Shown here in pieces: positions 1-10,800 of a stretch of 64,000 nucleotides of DNA. A program made the translations under genes and the position numbers. Position 1 is the first letter of the stretch, and each line of letters opens with the position of its first letter. Under the pieces are notes generated by a model. That model was not told the origin of the DNA and searched no databases. It was given only the letters and a program-made list of their open reading frames with translations. The stretch is from Acanthornis magna (lineage: Eukaryota; Chordata; Aves; Passeriformes; Acanthizidae), in NCBI GenBank assembly GCA_036785705.1, contig JAWUZG010000138.1, positions 2,852,501-2,916,500 of the forward strand. Reading direction: 5' to 3'.

Positions 1-47
1 TGGGGGCTCTGTGCCAAGCTTGGGGACATCCCTGGTGCTCTCTGCAG

Positions 48-700
48 CTGAGGAGGAGGAGCAGCACGGCTGAGGAGTACTTGCAGCAGAGCCTGCCCTA
101 CCTGAGCGACCCTCAGTCCCCCGTGCGCCTGGCAGCCATCAGGTTCATCGGTGAGTCCCAGCCCCGGCCCCTTTTGGGCCAGCCTGGCCACATGGCTGCC
201 ACATGGCAGCAAGGGGCAACCCTGTGGCCACCCCAAGCACCCTGAGCAGAGCCTCAGCCTCCCTCTGCCCCCTGCCACAAGGTGGGCTTGATGGCCGCCT
301 TGCTCAGTCCCACTCCCTTTGCCTGCTGGTGGCCCCTGGGGCAGCCCTTGAGAGAGGGAGGGGGCACGGCTGCGGTCACACTGCTGGGACCACACTGGGA
401 GCAGGGAATGACTGAGCTCTGTGCCCAGGGAGCGCCACCAAGCACATGACGGAGCACAATGTGGAGACTCAGGCCCATATCCTCAGTGGTGAGTGGTCTG
501 CGTGGCATCCGGAGGGGCTCTGCAGACATGCAGCTTCATCTTGGCTGTTTCTTTCGGTCACAGCCCTTCAGCCCTTGGAGACAGACAGGGATATCTCTGT
601 CAGTTCCATGGCAGCTCGCACTGGCTTGATCCTGCGATCGCACAGGACGCGGAGAAAATCGTGGGCCATCCTACAAATGCTCTGCTGCTGCTGCCGGTGA
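48..700 (+). CDS. MROH (maestro heat-like repeat) family gene, unit 1, last coding exons only
   Basis: Only the final exons are inside the window: 48-150, 429-488 and 564-700, with stop TGA at 698-700. They match exons 17-19 of the complete copies downstream. The 48-150 exon reads through a HEAT-type helix pair (SDPQSPVRLAAIRFIG), typical of the C-terminal repeats of MROH proteins. The last exon has the family signature PLETDRDISVSSMAA followed by GLILR, and ends in a run of cysteines and Arg. Splice borders are GT/AG and the phases join cleanly (1, then 1). No disabling change is visible in this part. Whether the rest of the gene is intact cannot be seen. A downstream exon at 2463 may replace the stop at 698 (see that entry). 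Confidence 0.8.
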
Positions 701-732
701 GGCCAGCAGAGGTGCAGCATTCTGTAGATTAA

Positions 733-832
733 TAGTCAATAGTAAAAAAAATAGTAAAGAAGAGCGTAAAAAAATAGTAAATAGTAAAAAATAGTAAGTA
801 AAATAAAATAAATTAATTAATAAAAGTTAGTA
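733..832. repeat. AT-rich simple repeat, (A)TAGTAAA type
   Basis: Short runs of tagtaaa, aataaa and ttaattaa, about 100 bp. It contains several AATAAA hexamers just behind the exon-19 stop, so it could serve as a poly(A) region, but its composition looks like a simple repeat. Confidence 0.7.
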
Positions 833-1084
833 AAAATACATCCAAGCCCGTGGTATCCTTTAGATTTGTAGTGCCCTGAGCGTGCTGAGTAGACCGTGTC
901 CTTCTTGGCCTGTCTCACAGGCAGTGGGATGCTTCCTCCTCAGAGCACCTGGCCTGAGGCTTGTTTGGCAGCTTGGTCCCTTGCTGAGGCTTTCCCTAGG
1001 AAAACCCAAGAGTTCTCACACTTTCAAGGGCTGCTGCAGCTGCCTCGCCCTTCCTGCCTGAGGTTTTTCTCACAGAAGGGTTTG

Positions 1085-1438
1085 GGCAGGAAGGCACCTT
1101 AAAGATCATTTAGTTCCAAGGCCCCTGCCGCAGGCAGGGACAACATCCACTATCCCAGGTTGCTCCAAGCTGCACCCAGTCTGGGTGGTTTCAGGGATGG
1201 GGCAGCCACAGCTTCTCTGGACAACCTGTGCCGGGGCCTCCCCACCCTCACAGGGAAGAATTCCTTCCCAATATCCCATCTAATCCTCCTCTCTGCCAGT
1301 GGGAAACCATTAACCCTTGTCCTGTTACTCCAGGCCCTTGTCCAAAGTCCTTCTCTAGCCTTCTTGGAGCCTCTTCAGGCACTGGCAGGGGCTCCTAGTT
1401 CACTCCAAAACTTTCTCTTCTCTAGACAAAGCTATCCC
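1085..1438 (-). mobile_element. CR1 LINE 3' fragment
   Basis: The plus strand shows the reverse complement of the common avian CR1 3' end: a CCCCTGCC...GCAGGGACA motif, then GGTTGCTCCAAG, CCCTCACAGGGAAGAATTCCTTCCCAATATC in order, and a CCTTGTCCTGTTACTCC block. The fragment is diverged and 5'-truncated. Confidence 0.85.
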
Positions 1439-1864
1439 CATGTCCCCCACGTTGCCCACCCTGTGACCATTTCGTCCCCCAACCCCAGGGGGGGCAGTCA
1501 GCAACTCCTGTGTGGTGGTCACCACAAGCCCAGAAGCTCACCCAGAGACATTCCCAGAACCCAAAATTGCTCCAGATCAATCCCGAACAATGAGGAGGTG
1601 ATGCCATCTCCAGGCGCTGGGAAAAACAGCAGAGGATCTGAGCAGAGAGATGGAATGGGCAGCCGGGGCACCTTGGGGAGGAACCAGCGCTGCTTTCCAT
1701 GGCTGGCTGCTCCCTCCTACTGCCCGGGGACTCAGCATCCCCCAGCAGCTCACCATCCCTGCAGAGCTGCCCAGGGCCCTTCAGGAAGCCTGGCTGCTCT
1801 GCACCAACAGGCAGCTCCTCTTGCATTAACGCTGGTGTCACTGGAAGTCCCCAAGACCCTGCGT

Positions 1865-2190
1865 AGGTCTGTGAGAGGACCCACGTGCTGTGTCCAGTTC
1901 TGGGCCCCTCAGTTCAGGAAGGACATTGAGGTGCTCAAGCAAATCCAGAGAAGGGCAACGAAGCTGGTGAAGGGTCTGGAATGCATGTCCTATGAGGAGT
2001 GTCTGAGAGAGCTGGGGGTGTTTAGCCTGGAGAAAAGGAGGCTCAGGGATGACCTCACCACTCTTTACAACTCCCTGACAGGAGGGAAGAGCCAGGTGGG
2101 GTCAGCCTCTTCTCCCAGACAGCCAAGGATAGGATGCCAGGACATGGCCGGTTGGGGGGAAGGTCCAACATTAGGAAGAATGCCACCACG
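1865..2190 (+). mobile_element. CR1 LINE fragment (end of ORF2 and start of 3' region)
   Basis: The translated plus strand gives the typical end of the CR1 reverse-transcriptase [32 protein letters not shown], then [18 protein letters not shown]. It then degenerates into the CR1 3' region. It faces the CR1 at 1085-1438, with about 430 bp of unrecognised sequence between them. Its open frame is part of a 372-codon ORF (1160-2278) that is not a host gene. Confidence 0.9.
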
Positions 2191-2462
2191 CTGGGACTGG
2201 GGCTGGGTGGTCTTACTCAGGGACACGGTGCCCTGGGGGGCCCTGGATTCTGGTGGCTGTCACAAGCACGACCCCTAGCCTGCCCTGCACTTGCTTTGGG
2301 CCACACCAGCCCCGTCCCAGCACCCGGGGCTAGGGTCCCAGCCCCAGCCCGGCTCAGGGCTGGCGGCAGAGTCCTGCTCTGCCAGTGTGTTCCACCTGGG
2401 GAGCGCAGGGAACAGCCTTCAGGGCCGGGGTGGAGTGCCCCTGCTGCTTCCTTTTCTTCCAG

Positions 2463-2660
2463 GACTGATGGAGGTGATGAACACCTTTCCTAAAGTACAT
2501 ACATTGTATAAGTTGTACTTAGGTTCTTCTGTAAATATGGTTATTAAATTCCAGTTGTTGGATCGGCCCTCATACTGTAAATGTTTTATAGATTGTTATT
2601 GTCATAAAGATTCTTATGTTGTTGCTCTTCCGTAAATAAATTGTGCTTGTTTTTCACACC
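2463..2660 (+). other. Candidate 3' terminal exon and poly(A) site of the MROH gene, unit 1
   Basis: A strong acceptor (ttccttttcttccag) ends at 2462. The last long exon can end at a donor ccg|gtgagg at 696|697, which overlaps the read-through stop, and the phases then fit (2+1). The new tail would read RTDGGDEHLS with stop TAA at 2491-2493. AATAAA lies at 2635-2640, about where a terminal exon would need it. The same acceptor and exon start recur in a diverged copy at 26487. The exon could instead be an untranslated or decayed relic. Confidence 0.5.
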
Positions 2661-3527
2661 CCAGCTTTCTTTGCAATTCCTTTGGGCACAGGCAGCATTT
2701 GCAGAGTTGGGATTTCAGGTTGCCCTGGGTTCCTGGCACGGCCATGCCGGGGCAGGGGTTCCCTGTGCACAGGGGGTCCCACAGACAGAGATCCCACTCT
2801 CCCTGCAGTGTCTCTGCACACACTTGGTGTCTGTAGAGGCAAATCCCGGCAGGCCCTGTCCCATGGGAGCCCATGGGGGAGCAGGGCCGAGCCTGCGTGG
2901 TCCTGCAGAGCCTCACCCATGGCTCCTCCCTGAGTGGCCCTGCAGAGCCTCACCCATGGCTCTTCCCTGGGTGGCCCTGGCGCTGCCGAGGCTGTGCCGG
3001 GCTGGGGCACCCCTGCCCCGGGCACCCCGAGGGGCTGGAGCCAGCCCGGAGGGAGCCCCAGCACAGGGGCCTCTGGCTTTGGCCCAGGCTCCAGGGATCC
3101 CTGGGGACAATCCTGGCTCCGTGGGCACCCCAGGGTGCTGCAGGCAGGCCTCAGCTGCAGGGAGGCAGTGTGCTACGGACACCGTGTCCCCATGGGCAGG
3201 GGGTGCTTTGGAGCCGGGGCCTGTGGGAGCACAGGGGGCTCTGAGCTGAGCTGGGCACGGAGCCACGGCCCGGCCAAGGTGCCATTGCAGCAAGGGCACA
3301 CCTGGCATCTGCTCCTGACGGATCCCCGCACACTCCACAAGGAACCACGGCTGGCAGCACAACTCTGCCCAGCACAGGCTGCATTGCTTTGATTTTATCC
3401 CTCAGCCCCAGAGGGTTTTATTTCCACTTCAGGGGGAACACCAAATTCCCTGCTGTTGCCCATGAAGCTGCAGCCCCTGCAGGGCTCATCCCTGCCCCCA
3501 GCTCTGGAGTCCTGAGCACAGGAAGGA
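2661..3527. other. GC-rich intergenic stretch of the unit, no gene seen
   Basis: Sequence between the poly(A) signal and the terminal CR1. Apart from the 37-bp minisatellite I see no exon with splice borders. Open frames here are products of GC-rich composition and change frame between units. The same holds at 13621-14524 and 24618-25557. Confidence 0.5.
2909..2982. repeat. 37-bp minisatellite, 2 copies (unit 1)
   Basis: Period-37 repeat with core agcctcacccatggctc and a gtggccctgcag end. Two copies here, the second slightly decayed at its 3' end. The corresponding sites in units 2 and 3 have 3 and 4 copies. Confidence 0.9.
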
Positions 3528-3883
3528 GCTGGAGCTGTTGCAGGGAGTGCAGACGAGGCCATGGAGATGCTGCCAGGGCTGGAGTCCCTCTGCTCTGAGG
3601 AAAGGCTGAGAGTTTGGTGTGCTCAGCCTGCAGAAGAGAAGGGCCTAGGGAGGCCTCACTATGGCCATGCAGGACGTGGAGGGGCCCAGAGGAAATGCAG
3701 GGACAGAGTGTTCAGCAGGGCCTGTGGTCAGAGGAGAAGGGGGGATTGCTGGAAACTGAAAGAGCTCGATTAGGGTCAGATCTAAGTGAGATTTTTTTTT
3801 CCGAAAGAGGGTGCTGAGACACTGGCACAGGCTGTGCAGAGAGGCTGTGGATGCCCCAGCCCTGGAAACATCCAAGGCAAGCT
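3528..3883 (+). mobile_element. CR1 LINE 3' fragment, truncated by the duplication border
   Basis: CR1-type 3' sequence (a tgctcagcctgcagaagag motif, later ggctgtggatgccccagc and cctggaaacatccaagg). It stops abruptly after ggcaagct at 3883 and is joined to unrelated sequence. In unit 3 the same CR1 continues past this point to its normal 3' end. Confidence 0.85.
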
Positions 3884-3963
3884 CTGGGTGCCTGGGACTG
3901 AGCCCTGCGTCAGTCCTGCCTGGGTGCCGGGTCACCGGGACCCCTTGCTTGGGACAGGTTTCA

Positions 3964-4378
3964 TGTCAACAAGCCCTGGGAGCCATCGCTTGTTGTAATC
4001 GTATAAAAATAGAGAAGACGACAACGAGACAAAGGGTTCGCAGGAGGGGGTTGTCCTCCCCTTGCTCCCGTTTATGATAGGTCCAGGCTAGAGGTGTTGG
4101 GGAGGGAGAGAAGGGAAGGACAAAGGTCCTCGGCCCACGAGGGACAGGGAAGGAGGAATCCCCTCCCTGCCCCCGCAGGGACAGGAGCGAAGGAATCTCC
4201 AGCCTGCCCCCCGAGGGAAGGAAAGGATCCCAGCCTGCCGCCATGACAGCCGCTTCCACAGGGACAGGGCTAACCAGTCAGGGGAGAGACAAAGGGAGGA
4301 GATAAGGGTACATCACCGATAACAACAGAAGAGGGAGGGGTACAATTCAAGAGAACCAATGATACAGATAATGGACCA
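3964..4378 (-). mobile_element. LTR-like block upstream of the MROH gene (unit 2)
   Basis: Read on the minus strand, the block starts tggtccattatctgtatcat, has a TATA-like motif and ends ...cttgttgaca, so it has TG...CA ends. This resembles avian ERV LTRs in layout. I could not find a target-site duplication, so borders are approximate and the class is unassigned. Confidence 0.4.
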
Positions 4379-4820
4379 GAAGATTGAGGAAAGGTGGGCG
4401 AATCCTGAGCCCTGGGCACTCCTTTCCCCAGACCCAGGGGCGGTCCCAGGCCCTCAGACCCTCGGGGTCCTCCCAGGGCAGGGCTGCTCCCTCTGAGGAG
4501 CCGGGCCAGCCTGGGAGGGGAGGCAGCATGAGGGGCGGAGCCGCTTCAATGGCTAGAGGCAGGTGCTGTGTCACAGTGGGGCCCTTTGTGACACCCCAGT
4601 GCAGCACGTGTTGCCAGCCTGCTTGCTGCCCACAGTGGCTGGTGACAGGCAGGAGCCTGGAGCTGAGCAGGAGTCCCTGAGCGCAGCTCGTGTCTTGCCC
4701 CACCATTCCTGGCGGCCCTGTGTGGCTGAATTATTTTGCAGAGCGTTTTGCTAAAGCTTCCCACGACCCCACCCCAACACCCACCCCATCATCCCCCATC
4801 CTGTCTGTCCATCCGACAGC
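4379..4820 (+). promoter_or_regulatory. Candidate promoter and 5' UTR region of MROH gene (unit 2)
   Basis: About 440 bp between the LTR-like block and the first coding exon. It contains an Sp1-type GC box (aggggcggag, 4531-4540) and GC-rich flanks, but no clear TATA box. A splice-acceptor-like ttattttgcag near 4740 leaves open a non-coding first exon further upstream. The role is inferred from position only. Confidence 0.35.
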
Positions 4821-7800
4821 ATGGAGAAGAGACCCCCTGCCTCCCCCATGGAGGCCTGGGAGGAGGAGAGTTCTTCCCAGGACAGCAACTCTATAAATCT
4901 CCAGCAATTCTCTTTCTATGACACCACCACGATGCAGCCGCTGCAGCTTGGTGAGAAGGGGGCCCCGTGGGGCTGAGCAGGGCTGGGGCCCACCAGCACA
5001 CCCTGCACCAAGCCAGGATCACATTTTCCTGGCATGATGACAACAGCAGTCCTGGGGGACAGGCAAAGTGTTGCCTGAATGGCAGGGTAGCTCAGGGCTG
5101 GATGCCAGCCCCAGCACAGCCTGTGCCAAGAAAAAGCAGAGCAGAGGGGCTCCAGGGCATGGGCAGTGAGGGGCAGTGGGACTCTGGACCTTTGCTGCCC
5201 ATCTGGCAGCATGCTCCTCAGCCCAGGCCACTGGGGCCTTCCCAGCTCCAGCAGGGCAGCTCCTCTGCTGCTCAAAGGCTGTGCCAGGGGAGCGGGCACG
5301 GGGCTGGGTGGAGGGTAGGTGTCTTTGGCTCTCTCCTGTGGCCAGAGCCTCTGCAGCCCTCCCTGCTCTTCCCCTCTGCTAGATGCCAGCTGGTTGCCTG
5401 TGTATGAAGAGACAGAGGATGCTGTGGATTTCATCGTGGCCTTTGTCTCCAACCTCAACAAGGTAGCTGTGGCCAGTTGGACAGTGGCTGTGCTGGCGTT
5501 TGCCGGCAGGGGCTTTGCTGGGCTGTGGAGGGGTGCTGGCTGGGCAGAGCTGCCTTTCTCCCAGGGCACTGCACCCCCAGTGCTCCAGTGCCACTGGCTG
5601 TGTCTGCCCTCCCCCACTCCCTGTTTGTGTCTCTGTCCCCCGGCTGCCAGGAGACCTACAAGGCCACGTTTCTGAAGAGCATCTACATCGTGTGCAAAAC
5701 CGCCTCGAAACGTGGCTTGACCCAGGGCCTGGATTTGTTCTGCCAAACATGCCAAGTGGCAGAGAATATCCAGGTGAGGGGACACCTGGAGTTCTGGCAA
5801 TGGGGCCAAGCACCCCTGGCACTGGCATGCTGTGTGGGTAGTGCTTGGGTTGCTCAAGGACTCGAGGCACTGGGTGCTGGCAGCTGCCAGGTCCCATCCT
5901 GGTTGTGTTCTGCAGGAGATCCTGGAAAAAGAGCCAAGGGACCGTCTGACCTTAGGGGTCCGGCATCTCGCCATGCTTGCCATTGAAGAATTAAGGTGGG
6001 CCCTCTGCCCCAGAGCTCTGATGCCACCTGCATGAGGCCTGGAGGGCCTGCTCCCAGCGCCAGTGTCCAACTGTCCCTCCTCTGTGCTTGCAGCTTGGTG
6101 GAGAACGTGCTGGAGGGCAAAACCAAAAGCCTCCTGTCGGCATGTTTCTCAAGTGTCTTCTGGCTTCCCCCAGAAAAGCAAATGCCATACAGGACGGCTT
6201 CCCTCTACGTCAAGGTAAGTGCTGGATGAGCTCCAGGAGCCTCCAGCCCCTCTGGGCTGCTCCCTGCTCACCCTGTGCTGCCCCATGAGCAGAGATCTGA
6301 GGCACGGTGATGTCTTGGTGTGGCTTTCCCACCCTTGTGGCTCTGTCCCCTTGCCATGGGCCTGGCTGTGTCCTGTGCCACAGGCTGCTCTGTCCCCAGC
6401 AGTTGCTGGGTCCCTGTGTCTCTCCTGGGCAGTTCAGGTGTCCTCCTGTGGCACTGAGAGTTCAGATCCGTGTCCTGGCTGTGGGGGAAGGAGCAGCAGA
6501 ATCACAGCCACTGCTCTCTGTCCTCTTTGCAGACGCTGAAATCTATGGACACAATGCTGAGGACAATGGTGCTCGGCTTTCCTGGCTCCCGTGTCAGCAA
6601 GGAGCTGCAGGACATGCTGGAGGTCTGGCACAAGCAGAATGAGGGCTCCAGAGCTGTTCCTCAGCCTGGAGGGTGTCTGCTCTGGTGCTCACCAGCGGCT
6701 TCTCTTGTCCCAGCTGCTGCTGGACTTCACCAGATCTAGGAGAGAAGCTGTGCGGGAAAGGGCTGTGGGGAGGATTGGTGTCCTGACCAGTTTGCTGCCC
6801 AGATACTGCTCTCTGAAGGTAAGGACCAGGCACCCTCCAGCCATGGCAATCCCCCCTTCCTGCCACTCTCCATGCCGGGGCTGCTGCCCAGCTGGCTGCT
6901 TTGAGAGATGGGGCCACAGAGCCCTGCAAAGCCCAGGTTCATCAGGAATCCAGCCCTGGGCGTACTCTTGGGTATAGGTCTTCAGCACCAACTTCCTTCT
7001 CTTAGCCCTTCTTCTCATGCCTCCCTCATCCAGGCTTCTCTCAACCTCAGAAGAGACAGTTCTGGGCCTGTCTGCCCTGCAGACATCCCAATGCCAATTG
7101 TAGGAAAGCTGCTGGCACGTCTCATTCTGATGCGATATGCCAAGGACAAAACAAGCTCTCCAGCTTTCCATGCTCTTTTTTCCCTTGCCGAATTCATCTG
7201 TAAGTAAAAAAGCAAGAGTAGCTGTGGCCTTTATCCCTGTGCACACAGACCTCTCTTGAAAGATCTGCTTCCTGACCTCCTTTGCCCCTCCCAGCTGCTT
7301 CCCATAGCATCCCAGCTGTCACTTTACTGCACAAGCTGAGTGCTCACCCCAAGTCCAGGATCTGTTTGTTACTGCCCTCCTTCCTCCCCTTCCTTTCAGG
7401 ACCTTCAACCCTGCTGCCTTGTGGCCCCCACAGCCAAAGCTACAATTGACTCCCAGGTCCCAAAGCCAGGTCCTAAGTCTTCCCCGTTAGAGAAGAGCAA
7501 ATTCAGCACACTGGCTGCTCCCTCTTGCCTGTAGCAAGAACTATTCCTCATGCCCTACAGAACTCCTGACTGATTCTGTGCAGCTGCCTTGCAAGCAGAT
7601 CTCAGGGTGGTTTGATGAGCTTGCTGGCAAAGCAGCTCTTGTCTTACTGACACTTCTGTGTCTGCCCTGCTGTTCAGGCAAGTCAAGGCCAAAGGACAGG
7701 TCAAGCCAACTCATTTGGGAAACTGTGACCATCTCCTCCATGTGTTCCCTGAGCACCAAGGACTGTACCCAGGTGATGAGCTCCCCCCTTGCTGGGGCTT

Positions 7801-10800
7801 TTTTCTGTTGCATCAGCAGGGCACTTGTGTGAGCAAAGGCACCTAGAATCAGCGGGGCTGGTGGGGTCTCACTGCCCAGACAAGCAGTTCCTGCCATCCC
7901 TGAGCAGGGACAACACACGGGCTGTGCTCCTGTGTCCCAGCAGCAGCTCCAGCCCCAGCAGGAGCTCCAGCCCTCCTGGAGCCCCCTGGTTCTCTGTAGG
8001 GCCAGCACCCCATGCCCATGAGCCCTGCTCCCCAGTGTGGAGGGCCCTGTCTCCTCACCCTCTCCCAAGCAGAGACTGCAGGCACTGCAGCCAGCTTTCC
8101 TGTGGGCTCTGCTGCCAGCACTGCAAGGAACATCTGCCTGGCCAAGCAGCACCATCAGAGCACTCAGTGGCACATGTCTGCCTTCCTTCCTTCCTTCTCT
8201 AGGCCTTTGGAAAATACCTCCAGCCTAGGGAGATGACAGACATCGTCCTCGAGGCCATCGAGGCGATGACAGATGTCAGCGTCCCGGACAAGGAGGTGCC
8301 CAGGAGCATGCTGGATGCGGCCATGGAAGACCCGGACTCCTGGCTGACGGATGTAAGTGCCCTGAGGCTGGATTGCTCTGATCTTCAGCCCTGTCAGGCC
8401 TTGCCCCTCCCTCCATCACTTCCTCACAGACCCACATGACTTGGGCATCTGAAGCCACTGGAAAGCAGCAGAGAGGAATGGGAAGGGCAGCTGAGGACAC
8501 GGCTGCACTCCAGTGGCAGTGCCATCCTCACCTCTATCCTCTCCAGGTGCCCAAGGTATTGAGCTGCTTGCTTGAAAACCTGCCAGGCATTAACACAGAG
8601 CCAGACCGTGAGAAAGTGAGGTCACTGTTTCTCCTGATGACCAATGAGTACCGCTCGGCAGTGGTCGTCAGCCTGTGTGAGATGGCTCTTCAAAGAGACA
8701 GGTACGGGCCCTGACAATCTGAAGGGCTTGCTCCATGTGGGGAGAGGGACCCTGAGACTCTGTGGCTGCCAGATCCAAGGAATGCTGCAGAACATGCCAT
8801 GGAGCCAGGCTCTCCATCCCACCAAGCTTTGCAGCTCTCTGGCACGTTGGCCAGGCCCACAGCAGCCAAAGCCAGCTCAGTGCTCCCAGCCCTGCAGAGA
8901 ACGCCCCCTCAGCCCTGTCCTTCCTCCTGGGCAGGGCCCCTGGGGACCCCCAGCATGGCTCTGTTCTGTGGGGCTGCTCCTGCCCATGGCACTGTGGCTG
9001 AGGCAGCCCCCTGGCTTCCAGCTCTGCACAGGAACTGTGGGATAATCTGTCCTCCATGCCTGAGATTTTGGACAAGGTCCTAAATGAGTTTGCTGCCTTG
9101 CTCCGCAAGCAGTGGTGCAACCCTCGCAGAGAAGGCACCCACCCCTCTCACAGAGCTGTGAGTTACCAGAAAAGGCCTCGGTCCCCTTCCGTGAGCCCTC
9201 TGCCAGCACCTCATGGCTGTGTTTGTTCCTGCAGCCGTCCTTGGGGCAGACTGACTCGGAGGAGCTGGGGGACGAAACCAAAACCTGGAGAGATCGAGGC
9301 TATTCTGACGTGGTGATGGGCTCCCTGCTGCTGCAAGTCCTTGTTGGGCTGTCAGAGAGAGATGAGATGGTGAGCAGGGTGGCATTGGGGCAGCCACATT
9401 GGCAGCCAGGGCCTGGGGCTGAGTGCAAGGCAGGGGCTTGGCCTGGGCTGGGGGTCAGGATGTGGGGCGACTGCTCCAAACACCCTCCTTGCCATGGTGG
9501 GGCCTGGAGTGGCTGCCCTGGGAGGTGTCCAGACACAGCCTTTTCAGAAAATGGAAATTCTCTTCTTCATACAGGCAGAAAAAATTGACGTCTTCCTGCC
9601 AAGCATGGTGAAGATACTGGAAGCTGGCAATGAAGACGAAAAGCTGAAGATTGTTATGGTCTGTCAAAATGTCGTGAGCCAGCTGGAAAAGGCTAAGGCC
9701 AGCTCCATTGCTGTGCGACTGGTGGGGAATATCCTGCCCCTCTTTGACTCGGTGAGGCTGATGTGGGACCCCGAGCCCCACAGATGGGCGCTGCCCTGCA
9801 GCCCTGCCCTGGAAGCAGCGCTCAGAGAAGGCTCAGCTCTCCTGGAGTGGATTCTGGGCTTTGCAGCCCAACGCTGATTCTGCCCACTCTGGAATCTGAC
9901 CCTGGAGCGCTGCCCTCCCCACAGCCACGGGCAGGGAGCCACTGTGTCCAAAGCTCACCTTTCCTCCTCCCTACCAGGAGTGCAGCCAGCTGCGAGAGCT
10001 CTCCCTCTGGCTCCTCAGAGACCTGCTGAGGTCCATGGCGAGTAGGGACGAGAAGAAGATGAGGAGGCAGATCCAGAGTGCGCTGGTCCCGCTCCTCTTC
10101 CGTGTGAGCGACCAGGATCCTGGCGTGGCCAAGGTATGGATTTCAAGGCTGAGCACTGATATGAGGGGAGACTGACACCTCCAAGTGATCCCAGGCACTG
10201 GGGCAAGGGCTGCTGGCAGAGGGCAGGGCTCCTCCTGCGCAGCCCCTGGGAAGGGTCCCTGCAGAAACAGCGCAAGCAGGGCTGGACAAGGTGGCATGGC
10301 CATTTTCAACACCTGCCCTGCCGGCTCCAGCAGGGTTCAGCAGCATCGTGTGGCCACTGAGGCAGCACCAGAGGCCTCCCCATGTGTGCTCCCAGAAGCC
10401 CAGAGGCTTCCCAGCTTCCCCACAAGTGTCAGAGGCCAGGGCTTCAAGCCTCAGTCAGTTGGCCAGGGCTGTCCCCAAGAGACTCCAAGACATTCGGGAC
10501 AGGCCAAGTCACAGCTTCCTAAGGGCACGATCACTGCAGGAATAAAGCCAAGAGGTCCCTTTCCCCAGGCATTGGTGCCACTTCTGAGCTAATGCTGTTC
10601 TGCAGGCTTCCAGGGAAGCCCTTTTTGCTGTTGCCGACCTTCTCAACTGGCAGACGCTCAGGCACCTGCTGCAGAGAGAGCGGATGTGGGAGCTTGGAGA
10701 ATGCTTGGTAAGGACAAGGCACAGGGCCGAGGCTGGGTGAGGGCTGTCCCTGCCCTCTGTCTGTCGCCACGAGAGCACAGGGGAGCAGAGCCTGTTCCGA

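Larger units (their letters stand above)
1..3883 (+). repeat. Tandem segmental duplication, unit 1 (3' part only)
   Basis: Positions 1-3883 recur almost base for base at 10961-14880 and 21958-25913. The offset is 10,960 up to about 2900 and 10,997 after a 37-bp minisatellite difference. The start of this unit lies before the window. It holds the last exons of an MROH-family gene, its downstream repeats and a CR1 fragment that stops at the unit border. Confidence 0.95.

Noticed and set aside
1160..2278. 372-codon plus-strand open frame in the units
   Set aside because: It is made of a reversed CR1, unrelated spacer and a CR1 ORF2 fragment, and is broken in unit 3.
4916..6070. 384-codon minus-strand open frame (repeated at 15913-17067)
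   Set aside because: It runs antisense through exons and introns of the MROH gene, has no recognisable domain, and is explained by GC-rich composition.
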